From assembly GCA_009667805.1 (NCBI GenBank), contig CM019069.1, positions 93,903,204 to 93,967,203 of the forward strand: 64,000 bases of DNA. The letters are read 5' to 3'. Position numbers and translations under genes: made by a program. The stretch comes from Leptobrachium leishanense (lineage: Eukaryota; Chordata; Amphibia; Anura; Megophryidae). This document shows, piece by piece, positions 11,866 through 21,415 of the stretch (position 1 is the stretch's first letter; each line of letters begins with the position of its first letter). The notes beneath the pieces were generated by a model. That model saw only the letters and a program-made list of their open reading frames with translations. It did no database searches and was not told where the DNA came from.

Positions 11866-12870
11866 TGTAGCGCTGGGTTTAATTCCCTGTCGTGGCAGTA
11901 CCTATTTTTGGCCCCCGGAGGGAGACCAGCGCGATAAGAGACATTGAACATTGGGACTACATTTCCCGGCATGCTTTGGGAGCGGACACAGGAAGTGGGT
12001 GGGACACAGACGCTTACATCCTGAGCCTCGTGGAGAGAGCTGGAAGAGCGCGCCAGGGAGTGAGAGGAGCAAGACGCAGTGCAGCAGAATGAGACAGTGA
12101 CTAGGCCGGAGCGCAGGCGCGGCCTGACAGAGTTAAAGACCGGGTTATTCAGCCTTATCAGAGGAAGACCCAGTGATTCACCAGACTACCCACGCTGATA
12201 TTGAGGAAGCTGGAGGACCCCGAGTTAGGAGTACCGCAGATCGATCGGACAGGGAGAGCAGGTGGTGAGCTGGACATCTTGCGGCAGGTGCAGAAAGCCA
12301 GAAAGCAGATCCAGTAACCAAGAGAACCCCAGTCAACATCGAGTGGAGAGACGTCCTGGGTCGAGCGAATCATCAAGTATCTGGCGGATGGGTGAGAGAC
12401 CTTCCAGGCCGTTGTGAATATAGAAAGCATGCTGCTGTTTGTTTCCAAAACCCACAGGGCCCCAATTTGACTAGTCGAAGATACCTCATAAGCAATTCAC
12501 TGGCCAGTTGAATATTGTACCCGGGTACCATAACACACACACACACACACATACATTCTGGGACATAACCTGTGCGGGACTCACTCCCCAACCTCAAGAA
12601 AGGGGGTTAAAGATATATATTTTTCTTTTCTTTTCCGCTGCGCGTTTCTTGAATTACGAAGCATTGTATTTCTTTTCCGCTGCGCGTTTCTCGAATTACG
12701 AAGTACTATAAATATATATACAAACACCGTGTTATTCATTATATGCCATTTATTCTAGTAAACTATATAATTTATAAAATCCACAACGGTGCTGGAGTAT
12801 ATTTATTCCCTAGTGCGGGGAGACTGACCGAGGTTCAATTTCAGCGGCTCCTCCGGGAGTGAGCGCTACA
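11866..12870 (+). repeat. 5' LTR of Ty3/gypsy element
   Basis: The boundaries are a perfect 9-bp inverted repeat, TGTAGCGCT at 11866-11874 and AGCGCTACA at 12862-12870, giving the usual TG...CA ends and a length of 1005 bp. A primer binding site lies 2 bp downstream. Inside are a (CA)n run near 12534-12551, two copies of a unit of about 33 bp with a period of 42 bp (12629-12661 and 12671-12703), and an AT-rich TATA-like stretch just after them. No matching 3' LTR is present in the window. Confidence 0.85.
12629..12720 (+). promoter_or_regulatory. LTR direct repeats and TATA-like box
   Basis: Two near-identical units containing CCGCTGCGCGTTTCT and GAATTACGAAG are followed at once by ACTATAAATATATA (12705-12718). 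Duplicated enhancer-like units ahead of a TATA box are common in retroelement U3 regions. Function is inferred from position only. Confidence 0.5.
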
Positions 12871-12872
12871 CG

Positions 12873-12892
12873 TGGGGGCTTGTTTCCGGGAT
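12873..12892 (+). other. Primer binding site, tRNA-Pro-like
   Basis: TGGGGGCTTGTTTCCGGGAT begins 2 bp after the LTR. It closely resembles the complement of the tRNA-Pro 3' end used as primer by many retroelements, with small differences in the middle. Its place supports the LTR boundary. Confidence 0.7.
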
Positions 12893-12928
12893 CCAGTCTC
12901 TGGAAAAAATGCATCTAAAGGGTTAAAT

Positions 12929-14203
12929 ATGGATCCAGACACTGCTGCCGAATGGTGTGAGGAGCACAGTAGTCAGTTAGAATTTTGTATAGTCATGGAT
13001 ATTCCCGCAGACACTTGGGCCAAAGATCAGATTCGCCAGGCCGTGGCCGCGCTGACACCAGATCATCGGGGGTTAATCCTGGACATTAAAGAGAACCCAG
13101 ATACCTCTCACACGTATGTTCTTTTTGAGTGGAGAAAGGGTGTTCCAGTGTGTTTTCAGGGCGCGAGCGTGAAGCTGACCGATGAGGTGGAAGTCCAACT
13201 GATTCAGCCAAGTGCGCCACGTGGCGAATCCGCAAGTGTTCCTGCGCCCAGTCCGTTGGCCATGATCGGGCCTGAATTTATAGTGGCTATTGGAAATTTG
13301 CTGGCTAAGTGTCAGAGAACAAGCCCTCCGCACACTAACTTCGGTTATCGACGGTTGAGAAATTTTACAGGAAACGTACCAACTCCGGCGGGAGAAGAAA
13401 CCTTCGAAGAATGGGTGGAACAGGCGATGCAGGCTCTGGATGAGTGGGACGTCCCTGAAGCCCAGAAAAAGCAAAGGATCACCGAGAGCTTAAAGGGACC
13501 TGCGTCAGAAGCTGTAAGAAACCTAAAATTGAGTAAGAAAGACTGCACTGCTTTAGATTATTTAAATGTTCTGGAGGAAGTTTTTGGGCGAACGGAAAAG
13601 GCTGCAGAGCTCGTATATCAGTATGAACACACCTACCAGCGGAAAGGTGAGAGAATGACCGAATATATGAGGCGCCTAGACAAGATTCTGCACCAGATAC
13701 TCCTCAAGAAAGGGGCTGAAGTGGATAAGATCCGAATAAAACAGATCCTGAGAGGCTCTCAACCTCTAGATCCAGTGATGCTGCAGCTGAGAAGCAGAGA
13801 AGGTAAACAAGAACTGAAGTACCTGGAACTGATCCGAGCTGTCAGAGAGGAGGAGACTTTACTGGAAGAAAAATTCTTCAGGCGAGGAGAAAGAGCTTAC
13901 GCGCAACCTGTGAGGCATAACGACTGTTTGCAGCCTGAAAGCGACTCGTTGGATACCTACGGATCCGACGTGAACGAACAAGAGCATCTGAACGCTTTTA
14001 AATCCACAGAGAGGGCTGTCAAAGAATTAAACCTCTCTGAACATGGTGAGTTGCACAAAACTGTTAAGAAAGAACAAGAAGCTCAAGCTGAATTGCAACA
14101 GGCGCACGCGGAACTGTGCCGAGTATTGTTGAAGGTGACAGAGATGCAGACAGAGATGCAGAAGTTCCTTACTGCAGACAACCGGAGTTGCTGTGGTGTC
14201 TAG
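12929..14203 (+). CDS. Gag, PNMA-like capsid protein
   Basis: Start chosen at ATG 12929 (MDPDTAAEWCEEH), giving 424 residues; the frame is open further upstream but that part overlaps the primer site. Residues 1-100 (AEWCEEHSS, then IPADTW) resemble the N-terminal domain of PNMA proteins. The capsid part starts near residue 150 with RRLRNFTGNVPTPAGEETFE and EWVEQAMQALDEWDVPE, followed by ITESLKGPASEAVRNLK and YQRKGERMTEYMRRLD, which is the arrangement of PNMA capsids. PNMA genes are known domesticated Ty3/gypsy gag genes. The last 100 residues are charged and probably coiled coil. The frame ends at TAG 14201-14203, but the zinc knuckle follows in another frame, so the original gag was longer. 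Confidence 0.85.
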   Translation: MDPDTAAEWCEEHSSQLEFCIVMDIPADTWAKDQIRQAVAALTPDHRGLILDIKENPDTSHTYVLFEWRKGVPVCFQGASVKLTDEVEVQLIQPSAPRGESASVPAPSPLAMIGPEFIVAIGNLLAKCQRTSPPHTNFGYRRLRNFTGNVPTPAGEETFEEWVEQAMQALDEWDVPEAQKKQRITESLKGPASEAVRNLKLSKKDCTALDYLNVLEEVFGRTEKAAELVYQYEHTYQRKGERMTEYMRRLDKILHQILLKKGAEVDKIRIKQILRGSQPLDPVMLQLRSREGKQELKYLELIRAVREEETLLEEKFFRRGERAYAQPVRHNDCLQPESDSLDTYGSDVNEQEHLNAFKSTERAVKELNLSEHGELHKTVKKEQEAQAELQQAHAELCRVLLKVTEMQTEMQKFLTADNRSCCGV

Positions 14204-14204
14204 C

Positions 14205-14405
14205 CAGGGTCCTTCAACCGAATCACAGCAGGCGACTGCGTCTCCGTTTTCTAAGAAGAGGTGTTTCGGTTGTGGAGAAATGGGCCACTTCCGCGCACAA
14301 TGCAAAGGCCGAAAGCCTGAAGGGAATAGAGTTGAGGATCTTTTGAAAGCCTTAGAAGGACTGTTATCTACCTCACCGGCGGGAAACGCCAGAGGGCACA
14401 AGTGA
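14205..14405 (+). pseudogene. Gag nucleocapsid zinc knuckle (shifted frame)
   Basis: Encodes KKRCFGCGEMGHFRAQCKGR, a canonical CCHC knuckle (C-x2-C-x4-H-x4-C) that would bind RNA. It lies one frame away from the main gag frame, and the shift is near 14180-14200. It ends at TGA 14403-14405. This could be a programmed frame change, but a simple indel is more likely given the other lesions. Confidence 0.8.
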
Positions 14406-15214
14406 AGGAGCAACCTAGGTGCCAGAAGGTTGAAACCCGCTCCAAAAATCAAGCCAGGACTAAGAGGGCGAGAGGGCCCAAAGTCTGGCCAACTGCTGAG
14501 CCTGCCAGGATTGAAAGAGTCACTCCCTTAGCATCCGGACCTATGTCATGGGGAAGCAATGCACACCCAAAACCTACACGGGCCAAGAAGAAGGCCAGGG
14601 TACAACAAACTGGGTCTAAGTGTCCTGGTGCCACCACCAAGTTTCCTGACTAGCTGATAGGTCCTTCTCCTATTGTGCCAATCCAAGTGGAGGGAGTCTA
14701 CACGAAAGCCCTGTTGTATTCAGGGGCTCAAGTGACATTGATCTACCGAGACTTCTACGAGAAACACTTGAAGCACATTCCTCTACAGAAATTGAAGGAC
14801 CTGGAAATCTGGGGTATTGGAACTGAGAAACTCCCTTATGACGGGTATCTACAGGTGAAGTTGGAGATCGGATCCGAAGTCATCGAACAGTCCGGAGGTT
14901 GTGATGCATTGGCCATTGTGTGTCCTCGGCCTTCAGGGGCAAACAGGAGTTCCATGATAGTGGGGAAGAATACTGATTTGGTGCGACGTCTCCTGACACC
15001 TATCGTATTGGAAGAAGGTTCTACTCAAGGAGTACACCCAATGTTACGTCCAGTCTATCAGAGAATGGTCGCAGAACAGAAGGCACCTGCCGAAGGGGGG
15101 CGCCTATGGAGATTAGAAGGAACAGAGAAGGTTCTGCAAGCAGGAGAAGTAGCGAGCTTCCGGGCTTCAGTCAAGTTGAACGGATCGCAACCAGGTCCCT
15201 ATGTGGTACTGTAA
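14402..15214 (+). pseudogene. Linker and retropepsin-like protease
   Basis: A basic linker (14402-14653) is closed by TAG and followed in the same frame by a protease domain starting PIVPIQVEGVYTKALL. The active-site motif is LLYSGAQVTLIY, where family members have D-S/T-G: the catalytic Asp is Tyr here (GAT to TAT would suffice). The flap and DALAIVCPR region follow. A TAA closes the frame at 15212-15214 and another stop lies at 15353. With the Asp lost, the protease cannot be active. Confidence 0.8.
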
Positions 15215-15355
15215 ACCGATTTTAATCATGGGAGTGAAGCCGGAGTCGAAGTAATTCCTGAAATAATCTCCACTAAAGCTTTGAAAAGAACACGAGGAAG
15301 AGTCTCAGTCAGCGTGTGCAATGTGTCTGATTCTCCAGTAGTCCTTAAAGCATGA

Positions 15356-16864
15356 ATGCCTATCGGGCAAGTAGCGTCTGCTACGCCTCTCTCTCCTACC
15401 GATTTAGGAGGGGAAGTGGATAAAGAGATTCCAGATGAAAGATTCTACCCCAAGGACGCTCCCATTTCACCTGAATGGAAGAAACGTCTTCAGTCTCAAG
15501 TTCTAAAGTGGAGAGAATTGTTCTCGAAAGATGAGTTCGACGTAGGCCTGGCTAAAAGTACTGAGCACCGCATTCAATTACAAGAAGACAAGCCGTTTCG
15601 TGAAAGGTCAAGACGAGTTCCGCTGGGAGACTTGGATGATCTGCGAGAACAGCTGAATGAACTGCAAAGAACCAAGGTGATCCAAGAGTCCAGGAGTCCA
15701 TACGCATCTCCAATAGTGATGGTCCGGAAGAAGAATGGTTCCGTCCGCCTAAGCATAGACTATCGCACGCTGAATCGGAGAACCATCCCAGACCAATATG
15801 CTACTCCTCGGATAGAAGATGCCTTACAGTGTTTGTCTGGAGCAAAATGGTTTAGTGTACTAGACCTGCGAAGTGGGTATCACCAGATACAAATGCATCC
15901 TGAAGACAAAGAGAAGACTGCGTTCATCTGTCCACTGGGGTTCTTTGAATTCAACAGAATGCCTCAAGGCCTTACGGGGGCTCCAGCCACGTTCCAACGG
16001 TTAATGGAGAAGACAGTCGGGGACATGAATCTGATCGAAGTATTAGTGTACCTGGATGACATAATTGTGTTCGGGAAGACTCTGGAAGAACATGAGCAAC
16101 GTTTGGAGAAGGTCTTGAAGAGGCTCCATGAAGAGGGATTGAAACTGTCTCTGGAGAAATGTCAATTCTGTCTACCGTCTGTTACGTATTTGGGACATGT
16201 GGTCTCAGCAGAAGGTGTTTCGACAGATCCTCGGAAGTTGGAGGCCGTAGCTTCTTGGCCTAGACCCCGAAACGTCACTGAACTTAGATCTTTCTTGGGG
16301 TTCTGTTCCTATTATCGAAGATTTGTAGGAGGATTCGCAAAAATAGCTCAACCACTTAACAAACTCCTACAGAAGGAAAGCACAGAAGAAGGCTGTAAGG
16401 TCTCTGACCGAAACCCGTCAGCTCCAGGACCAAGGAAAGCTCGAGAGTCCATACAGGGAGAATGGACTAGTCAATGTGAAGGTGCTTTCTTGAAGCTGAA
16501 AGAGAGTCTAACTCGAGCTCCTGTCTTGGCCTACGCGGACCCTCACAAGCCGTATGAGTTACATGTGGATGCCAGCAGAGAAGGTCTAGGAGGAGTCCTG
16601 TATCAAGAGTATGGTGGATTGCTGAGGCCTGTAGCGTACGTGAGCCGGAGCCTTACGCCTTCAGAGAAGAACTACCCTACCCACAAGTTGGAGTTCCTAG
16701 CCTTAAAGTGGGCAGTGGTAGACAAGCTAAAGGACTATCTGTATGGAGCCAAGTTTGTGATAAAGACGGATAACAATCCTCTTACCTACATCCTTACTAC
16801 TGCGAAACTGCACGCAACAGGACATCGGTGGTTGGCCGCTCTGTCAGGGTTTCGTTCAGCCTGA
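15356..16864 (+). CDS. Pol: reverse transcriptase and RNase H
   Basis: A 502-residue open frame. RT motifs in order: PFRERSRRVP, VIQESRSPYASPIVMVRKKN, RLSIDYRTLN, FSVLDLRSGYHQI (first Asp), LTGAPATFQRLM and VLVYLDDIIVF (catalytic Asp pair), then FLGFCSYYRRF. RNase H follows with YELHVDASREGLGGV, HKLEFLALKWAV and KTDNNPLTYIL, keeping the Asp, Glu and Asp residues. The frame is preceded in phase by the protease frame with a TGA at 15353. It ends at 16864, and the C-terminal RNase H/integrase linker continues in another frame. RT and RNase H catalytic residues look intact. Confidence 0.9.
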   Translation: MPIGQVASATPLSPTDLGGEVDKEIPDERFYPKDAPISPEWKKRLQSQVLKWRELFSKDEFDVGLAKSTEHRIQLQEDKPFRERSRRVPLGDLDDLREQLNELQRTKVIQESRSPYASPIVMVRKKNGSVRLSIDYRTLNRRTIPDQYATPRIEDALQCLSGAKWFSVLDLRSGYHQIQMHPEDKEKTAFICPLGFFEFNRMPQGLTGAPATFQRLMEKTVGDMNLIEVLVYLDDIIVFGKTLEEHEQRLEKVLKRLHEEGLKLSLEKCQFCLPSVTYLGHVVSAEGVSTDPRKLEAVASWPRPRNVTELRSFLGFCSYYRRFVGGFAKIAQPLNKLLQKESTEEGCKVSDRNPSAPGPRKARESIQGEWTSQCEGAFLKLKESLTRAPVLAYADPHKPYELHVDASREGLGGVLYQEYGGLLRPVAYVSRSLTPSEKNYPTHKLEFLALKWAVVDKLKDYLYGAKFVIKTDNNPLTYILTTAKLHATGHRWLAALSGFRSA

Positions 16865-17913
16865 GGTATCGCCCTGGGGTGAATAATCGAGATGCTGATG
16901 CTTTGTCGAGAAGACCCTATGCTACAGAATGGACTCAGTTAACTCCAGACGGGGTCCAAGCTTTGTGTCAAGGAGCAGAGCGCCGGGTCAAGGGAGGGAT
17001 TGAAGCGGAGGCCATAGGAGTCATGGCTGCAGCTGTTCCGGAGTTCTACTGCAACCCTACGCAATTGAGGGATGAAAGTCTACCTACCTTTTCAAAACAG
17101 GACCTGAAAGCTGATCAGGCCAGAGACCCTTTAATTGCGTTAACCATAAAGGCCCTAACTGCGAACCAGCGTGAAATTCTGCTGACCAATTCCCCAGATG
17201 GAGCCAGATTGGTCTACAAAGAGTGGGAACGGTTGAAGATGTTGGATGGGGTGGTCTACCGAAGGGGCCCCTCAACCAATGCTGAAGAGACCCAACAGTT
17301 ATTCCTTCCCACTAAACATAGGGAGAGTGTGCTGCGATCGCTACATGATGAGCATGGACATTTGGGCACTGAAAGGACTTTTAAGCTGGTGCGAGACAGG
17401 TTCTATTGGCCTTGCATGAGAGCTGAAGTGGAAAGTTATTGCCATTCATGTCTGAGGTGTATTCAGAGGAAGACCCTACCGACCCGAACCGCTCCAATGA
17501 GCCATCTGCAGAGTCAGGGATCCATGGATTTGGTGTGCATTGACTTCCTGTGCTTAGAGCCGGATGCTAGTGGGCAAGGGAATATTTTAATAGTGACTGA
17601 TCACTTCACATGTTACGCCCAAGCGTTTTCCACGAAAGACCAACGCGCTCCGACAGTAGCAAAGGTTCTGATGGAGAAGTTCTTTGTTCACTACGGCCTA
17701 CCAAGGAGAATACACTCTGATCAGGGTAGAGACTTTGAAAGCCGACTTGTTGGGCAATTGTTGGAACTGTTGGGAATCCAAAAGACCCGAACTACACCAT
17801 ATCACCCTCAAGGTGATGCTCAGCCTGAAAGGTTTAATCGCACGCTGCTAAATATGCTGGGGACATTGTCAAACACAGAGAAGCAGAGTTGGAGTCGTCA
17901 CATAGCTACTCTC
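16865..17913 (+). pseudogene. Pol: integrase, C-terminally truncated
   Basis: In the frame read from 16828, the real similarity starts near 16865 with RYRPGVNNRDADALSR. The HHCC zinc domain spans LHDEHGHLGTERTF to CHSCLRCIQRK. The catalytic core has MDLVCIDF (Asp), IHSDQGRDF (Asp) and YHPQGDAQPERFNRTL (Glu), with the D-D-E spacing of retroviral-type integrases. It stops at SRHIATL where (TA)n begins at 17915, so the GPY/F region and any chromodomain are gone. It is one frame off from the RT frame. Confidence 0.88.
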
Positions 17914-17954
<41 letters not shown>

Positions 17955-18022
17955 AATCTGTATAGTATAGCAGTATGTAGTGATACCTTTTTTATTGGAC
18001 TAACGTAACATTTAGAAGATAA

Positions 18023-18051
18023 GCTTTCGAGAGTATTACTCTCTTTCTCAG
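18023..18051 (-). ncRNA. Hammerhead ribozyme-like motif in Penelope 3' region
   Basis: On the minus strand: CTGAGAA, a stem II hairpin (AGAGAGT, AAT loop, ACTCTC), then GAAA. This matches the hammerhead core CUGANGA-stem II-GAAA except for one core change (G to A). Penelope-like elements are known to carry such ribozymes in their terminal repeats. The change probably inactivates this copy. Confidence 0.55.
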
Positions 18052-18357
18052 GTCTGGAAGCTTACTGATCAGTTCCTAGAATTGTGTCGTAAAGAGTGAG
18101 AGTCAAATGATATGTTCAAAATGGGAAAATGAACGCATGAGGGATCTTGGGCCCATAATAAAACAACAGAGATAAGATCATACAACTTTAATGGAAAAGA
18201 GAAAGAAAAAAAAAGGGGGGAAAAGAAAAAACCAAAAACCATAAAACAGTGAAGGCTGAAAGAGGCATGAATTTGTTTTAAAAAAAAAAGGGAAGAAAAA
18301 AAAAAATGACAAGCATCAGCCAGAACTTTGAATGTTAAGTGGCGTTATGATAATGGG

Positions 18358-18803
18358 TTAAAACCCAGAGTCCACGTTGAGCCCAGCATTTATAGTGTTG
18401 AAATATGTGATCATTTTCATTTCATATGTTTTGCATTCACGGTGGTCTTTAAAACGTCCTTTGAGGATTTTAATTTTGAGGTTTTGGATGGAGTGGCCTG
18501 TTAGATTGAAGTGATGTCCCACTTCCCCCAAATATGAATTTTCCTGGTGGTTCTTGATGGAGTGTCTGTGCTGGTTCATCCTAAGATTTAGTTTAAGGCT
18601 AGTTTCCCCATATATAGCAGCCCTTATCACATGCCGTGCACTGGATCATATATACCACATTGGCAGACGTGCAAAGGTACAAGCCCTTGATGTTGTGTGT
18701 GGCGTTGTTGTGCTGTGCAGTGCTGCTGTCTGTCAAATATGTGTTGGCACAGTTTGCAGCGGGATTTGTTGCAGCGTTTGGTCCCATTCTGTATGTCGTC
18801 CTG
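18358..18803 (-). pseudogene. Penelope GIY-YIG endonuclease domain
   Basis: Reading down from 18803, a Cys/His cluster (RCNKSRCKLCQHIF) precedes VYMIQCTACDKGCY and GETSLKLNLRMNQH, the GIY-YIG core that nicks target DNA in this retroelement class. A frameshift near 18620-18640 separates the two parts. It ends with the stop near 18358. A hAT insertion at 18812 separates this domain from the reverse transcriptase part at 20198-20530. Confidence 0.82.
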
Positions 18804-18811
18804 TTCCTGAG

Positions 18812-20197
18812 TAGTGATGGGCCGAACACCCCCACGGCGGTTCGCATTCGAACACGAACATTTGAAAAAGATCAAATTCGAACGCGAAAAATGATTCAAA
18901 CTCAATGCAAGTCAATGGGACTCGAACGTCGAATTTTAGAGTGATATTTAGAAGATATTTGCCATAAAAGGTGTATGGGGGTCCGGGTAGTGCCCTGGGG
19001 GAAAGGAAACAAGGACAAAAAGTAAAAAAAAAAAACATTTTTAAAGGAACAGTGATTTTTCCATGACATAAAGGTTAAGAATAAAAGTGAAAAATTCCTT
19101 CAAATATCGTGCCTAGGAGGACCCCATAACCTGCCCGTGAAGTGGCGGATTGGTAGGATGTATAGAAACATTTAAAAAGAAAAAAATGACATTTCAAATG
19201 AGTTGTTTCCTTTAATCTATTCATAAACAACTGCTTGGGGCGGCAGCCTGTATGAAAAGAGGAGATGTTTTAGGACATGCAGAACAAGTTTAGTGATTTT
19301 TTGGCTAAATTATGGTGAAACTTATTCAGGTTTTGGATGAAAGTAACTACAGGTCCATTAAAATTGGACCTTTGGTGCCAGCTAGTGCCTTCACACCGTT
19401 ACCCCTCTGAGGTATTGTGGAAGAGTGCAGAGGTGGACCCTGCTGTCAAATAATACAATGATTTGAATCTGGTACATGCGTCAGTGCACCCAAATATTGG
19501 GCCTTTGGTGCCAGCTACAGCCTTCACATCGGAACCCCTCTGAGGTATTGTGGAAGAGTGCAGGGGTGGACCCTGCCGTCAAATATTAAAATGATATGAA
19601 TCTGGTACACGCATCAGTGGCAGTGCACCTAAATATTGGGCCTTTGGTGCCAGCTAGTGCCTTCACACCGTAACCCCTCTGAGGTATTGTTTTCCAGAAA
19701 TCTGCTATAACTCAGTGATACACCCTGATAGCTGGCAGTGCCAACACACAGATTCAAATTCCCAGAACTCTGGTATAACTCAGTGATACACCATAATAGC
19801 TGGCAGTGCCAACACACATATTCAAATTCTCAGAACTCTGGTATAACTCAGTGATACACCATAATAGCTGGCAGGACCAACACAGAGATTCAAATTCCCA
19901 GAACTCTGGTATAACTCAGTGATACATCATAATAGCTGGCAGTGCCAACACACAGATTAAAATTCTCAGAACTCTGGTATAACTCAGTGATACACCATAA
20001 TAGCTGGCAGGGCCAACACAGAGATTCAAATTCCCAGAACTCTGGTATAACTCAGTGATACACCCTGATATGCAATAATCTCCTCTCCTCTCTGATTTAC
20101 TCCTGCAACAAACAAACGCTGGGGCTGAGGGAAAGCCTTATATAGTGGGCTGCGGGACTTAGCTCTGTGAGCCCATGATTGGGCAAAATTTTCCCTA
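18812..20197 (-). mobile_element. Internally deleted hAT (copy B) inside Penelope element
   Basis: Flanked by a perfect 8-bp target duplication TTCCTGAG (18804-18811 and 20198-20205), the hAT size. The 3' terminus (TAGTGATGGGCCGAAC) is at the low coordinate. The 3' untranslated blocks (19370-19690) run directly into the 5' repeat array (19690-20090) and the 5' promoter region with TATATAAG (minus, near 20137-20144). The whole transposase gene is missing, so this is a nonautonomous derivative of the family seen at 48009 and 58172. Confidence 0.9.
19690..20075 (-). repeat. About 67-bp tandem repeat of hAT 5' region
   Basis: Five to six units that read on the plus strand as GATTCAAATTC, CAGAACTCTGGTATAAC, TCAGTGATACACC, TAATAGCTGGCAG. 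The same units, inverted, form the 5' array at 58172-58395. Confidence 0.85.
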
Positions 20198-20530
20198 TTC
20201 CTGAGTGAGTTTGCTGCGGACCAGTTTTTGCCTCAGGTTTAGGGGTTGCTTGAATGCCAGTAAGGGGGGCTGTGGGAATATTTCTTCGAGCGCAGGGTCC
20301 TCTGTGACCCGTGGATGCAGATCTTTGATAATTTTGCGAATTCCCTCTAGAGTCGGGTTATAGGAAAGAACTAGAGGGATCCGTGTGGTGATTTTCTTTT
20401 CTTTGTAATGTAACAGCTGTTCGCGCGGTGTTTAAAGGACAGATCAGACTTTTTCAGAGATTGCCCTTCCGCTGGAAATATGCAGATAGTTTGTTCAGGT
20501 GTTCCTCCCTGTCCCCAGTGTCGACACTAG
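20198..20530 (-). pseudogene. Penelope-like RT C-terminal fragment (copy 1, upstream part)
   Basis: On the minus strand the translation gives ITTRIPLVLSYNPTLEG, then EEIFPQPPLLAFKQPLNLR and QKLVRSKL. This is the conserved stretch between the RT and the Cys/His-GIY-YIG region of Penelope-like elements. It leads straight into the sequence at 18811 once the hAT is set aside. Upstream, REEHLNKLSAYFQRKG is visible with a frame break. The rest of the RT is missing beyond about 20530. Confidence 0.75.
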
Positions 20531-21351
20531 GGTTGAGCTGTGAAAATCGAGAGAAGTCCTAGTGGCGCAGTAAGAAATCTATGATACTTTAAATGGTATT
20601 GAACACAGGCCTAAAAGGCCATTAAGATGCTGGCAATAGGGCCTAAGTCAACAGTAGCTCTATATATCACAATGGACCGTCAGATCCCGAAATTTGTGCA
20701 AATGACAAATATATGTGCAAAATCACAATACACACCCCAAATTGACAGTGGTGAATTCTTATATCATGCATAAAATTTAATTTTTATGATACAATATTGT
20801 ATGATAAAACCAATTGTGCAAATGCATATAAAGTGCATGTGCTCATGAATTCTTCCTATCAATAAATTGCATACACAAAATGTGCAGTGGTACGTAAAAT
20901 AATATAAGGAATTGTTCTCTACTGAGTTAATAGTCCAAGGTAAAATATGTCCTAAACCACAGTAAAAGTGCACATGCAAATGTGCAAAATATAAGCAAAA
21001 TCAGGGTCTGTGGTCACAAGTCGCTGTACAGCATATAAACCGTGTTGTAGAGTAAGGTGTCCCACTGTCGCAGCTCTTCTCCTTAGTGGACGAATTATGA
21101 GGGGGAAAAAAAGGAGAAAAAAGGAAAAAACAATAGTGCAGACTATTTCGTACAGTTTTGGTGAGTGTATAAAAGAAACTCACTCACAGATTATAGAGCC
21201 TAGTAAATCTTGGCTCTAGGTTGAAGCACCTCACACCAGATATAGGGTGGTGTGTCCCTTCTTTGTCTTCCAGTTGGCCTCAAATAAAATGCAAACAGAG
21301 ACAGCGCTCCCATAGCATAACACAGTGTGTACAATTGCAGTCAGAATTAGC
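20531..21351. other. No recognisable gene
   Basis: AT-rich sequence with short chance frames. I see no coding motif, terminal repeat or array. Confidence 0.45.
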
Positions 21352-21415
21352 TTTCAGTCCATTAGATATTGAATTAAAACGGGAATATTTTTAACATTGA
21401 AGCCTATGGGATAAA
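21352..21415 (-). repeat. Copy of a conserved tract shared with hAT-like elements
   Basis: On the minus strand this reads CATAGGCTTCAATGTTAAAA, then ATTCCCGTTTTAATTCAATATCTAAT split by a few changes. The same tract is inside the small hAT at 39737-39800, and its last part recurs at 43912-43925 and 57948-57962. Confidence 0.55.

Larger units (their letters stand above)
11866..17913 (+). mobile_element. Ty3/gypsy retrotransposon with PNMA-like gag, 3'-truncated
   Basis: Order: LTR, primer site, gag, zinc knuckle, protease, reverse transcriptase, RNase H, integrase. This is the Ty3/gypsy domain order, with integrase after RNase H. The element stops inside the integrase at about 17913, where a (TA)n run and the 3' end of a minus-strand Penelope-like element begin. 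The rest of the integrase and the 3' LTR are absent, and I could not find them beyond the Penelope element. Frames are broken in several places (gag end, before the protease, before the RT, RNase H/integrase), so the copy is dead. Confidence 0.9.
17914..18811 (-). mobile_element. Penelope-like element, copy 1, 3' part
   Basis: Read on the minus strand, this is the GIY-YIG end and 3' untranslated region of a Penelope-like element; its upstream part resumes at 20198 after a hAT insertion. The 3' end abuts a (TA)n run (17915-17955) that replaced the gypsy integrase end. It matches the plus-strand copy at 29947-30850 over its length. Confidence 0.85.

Noticed and set aside
12872..12931. Upstream 19 residues of the gag frame as true N-terminus
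   Set aside because: They overlap the primer binding site and leader. The ATG at 12929 gives the PNMA-like start.
13073..13474. Minus-strand frame of 133 residues inside gag
   Set aside because: Antisense shadow of the gag gene.
18358..20530. 3' LTR or missing integrase end of the gypsy element beyond the Penelope insertion
   Set aside because: No TGTAGCGCT or AGCGCTACA and no integrase C-terminal text were found after 20530, so the gypsy 3' part appears deleted, not just displaced.
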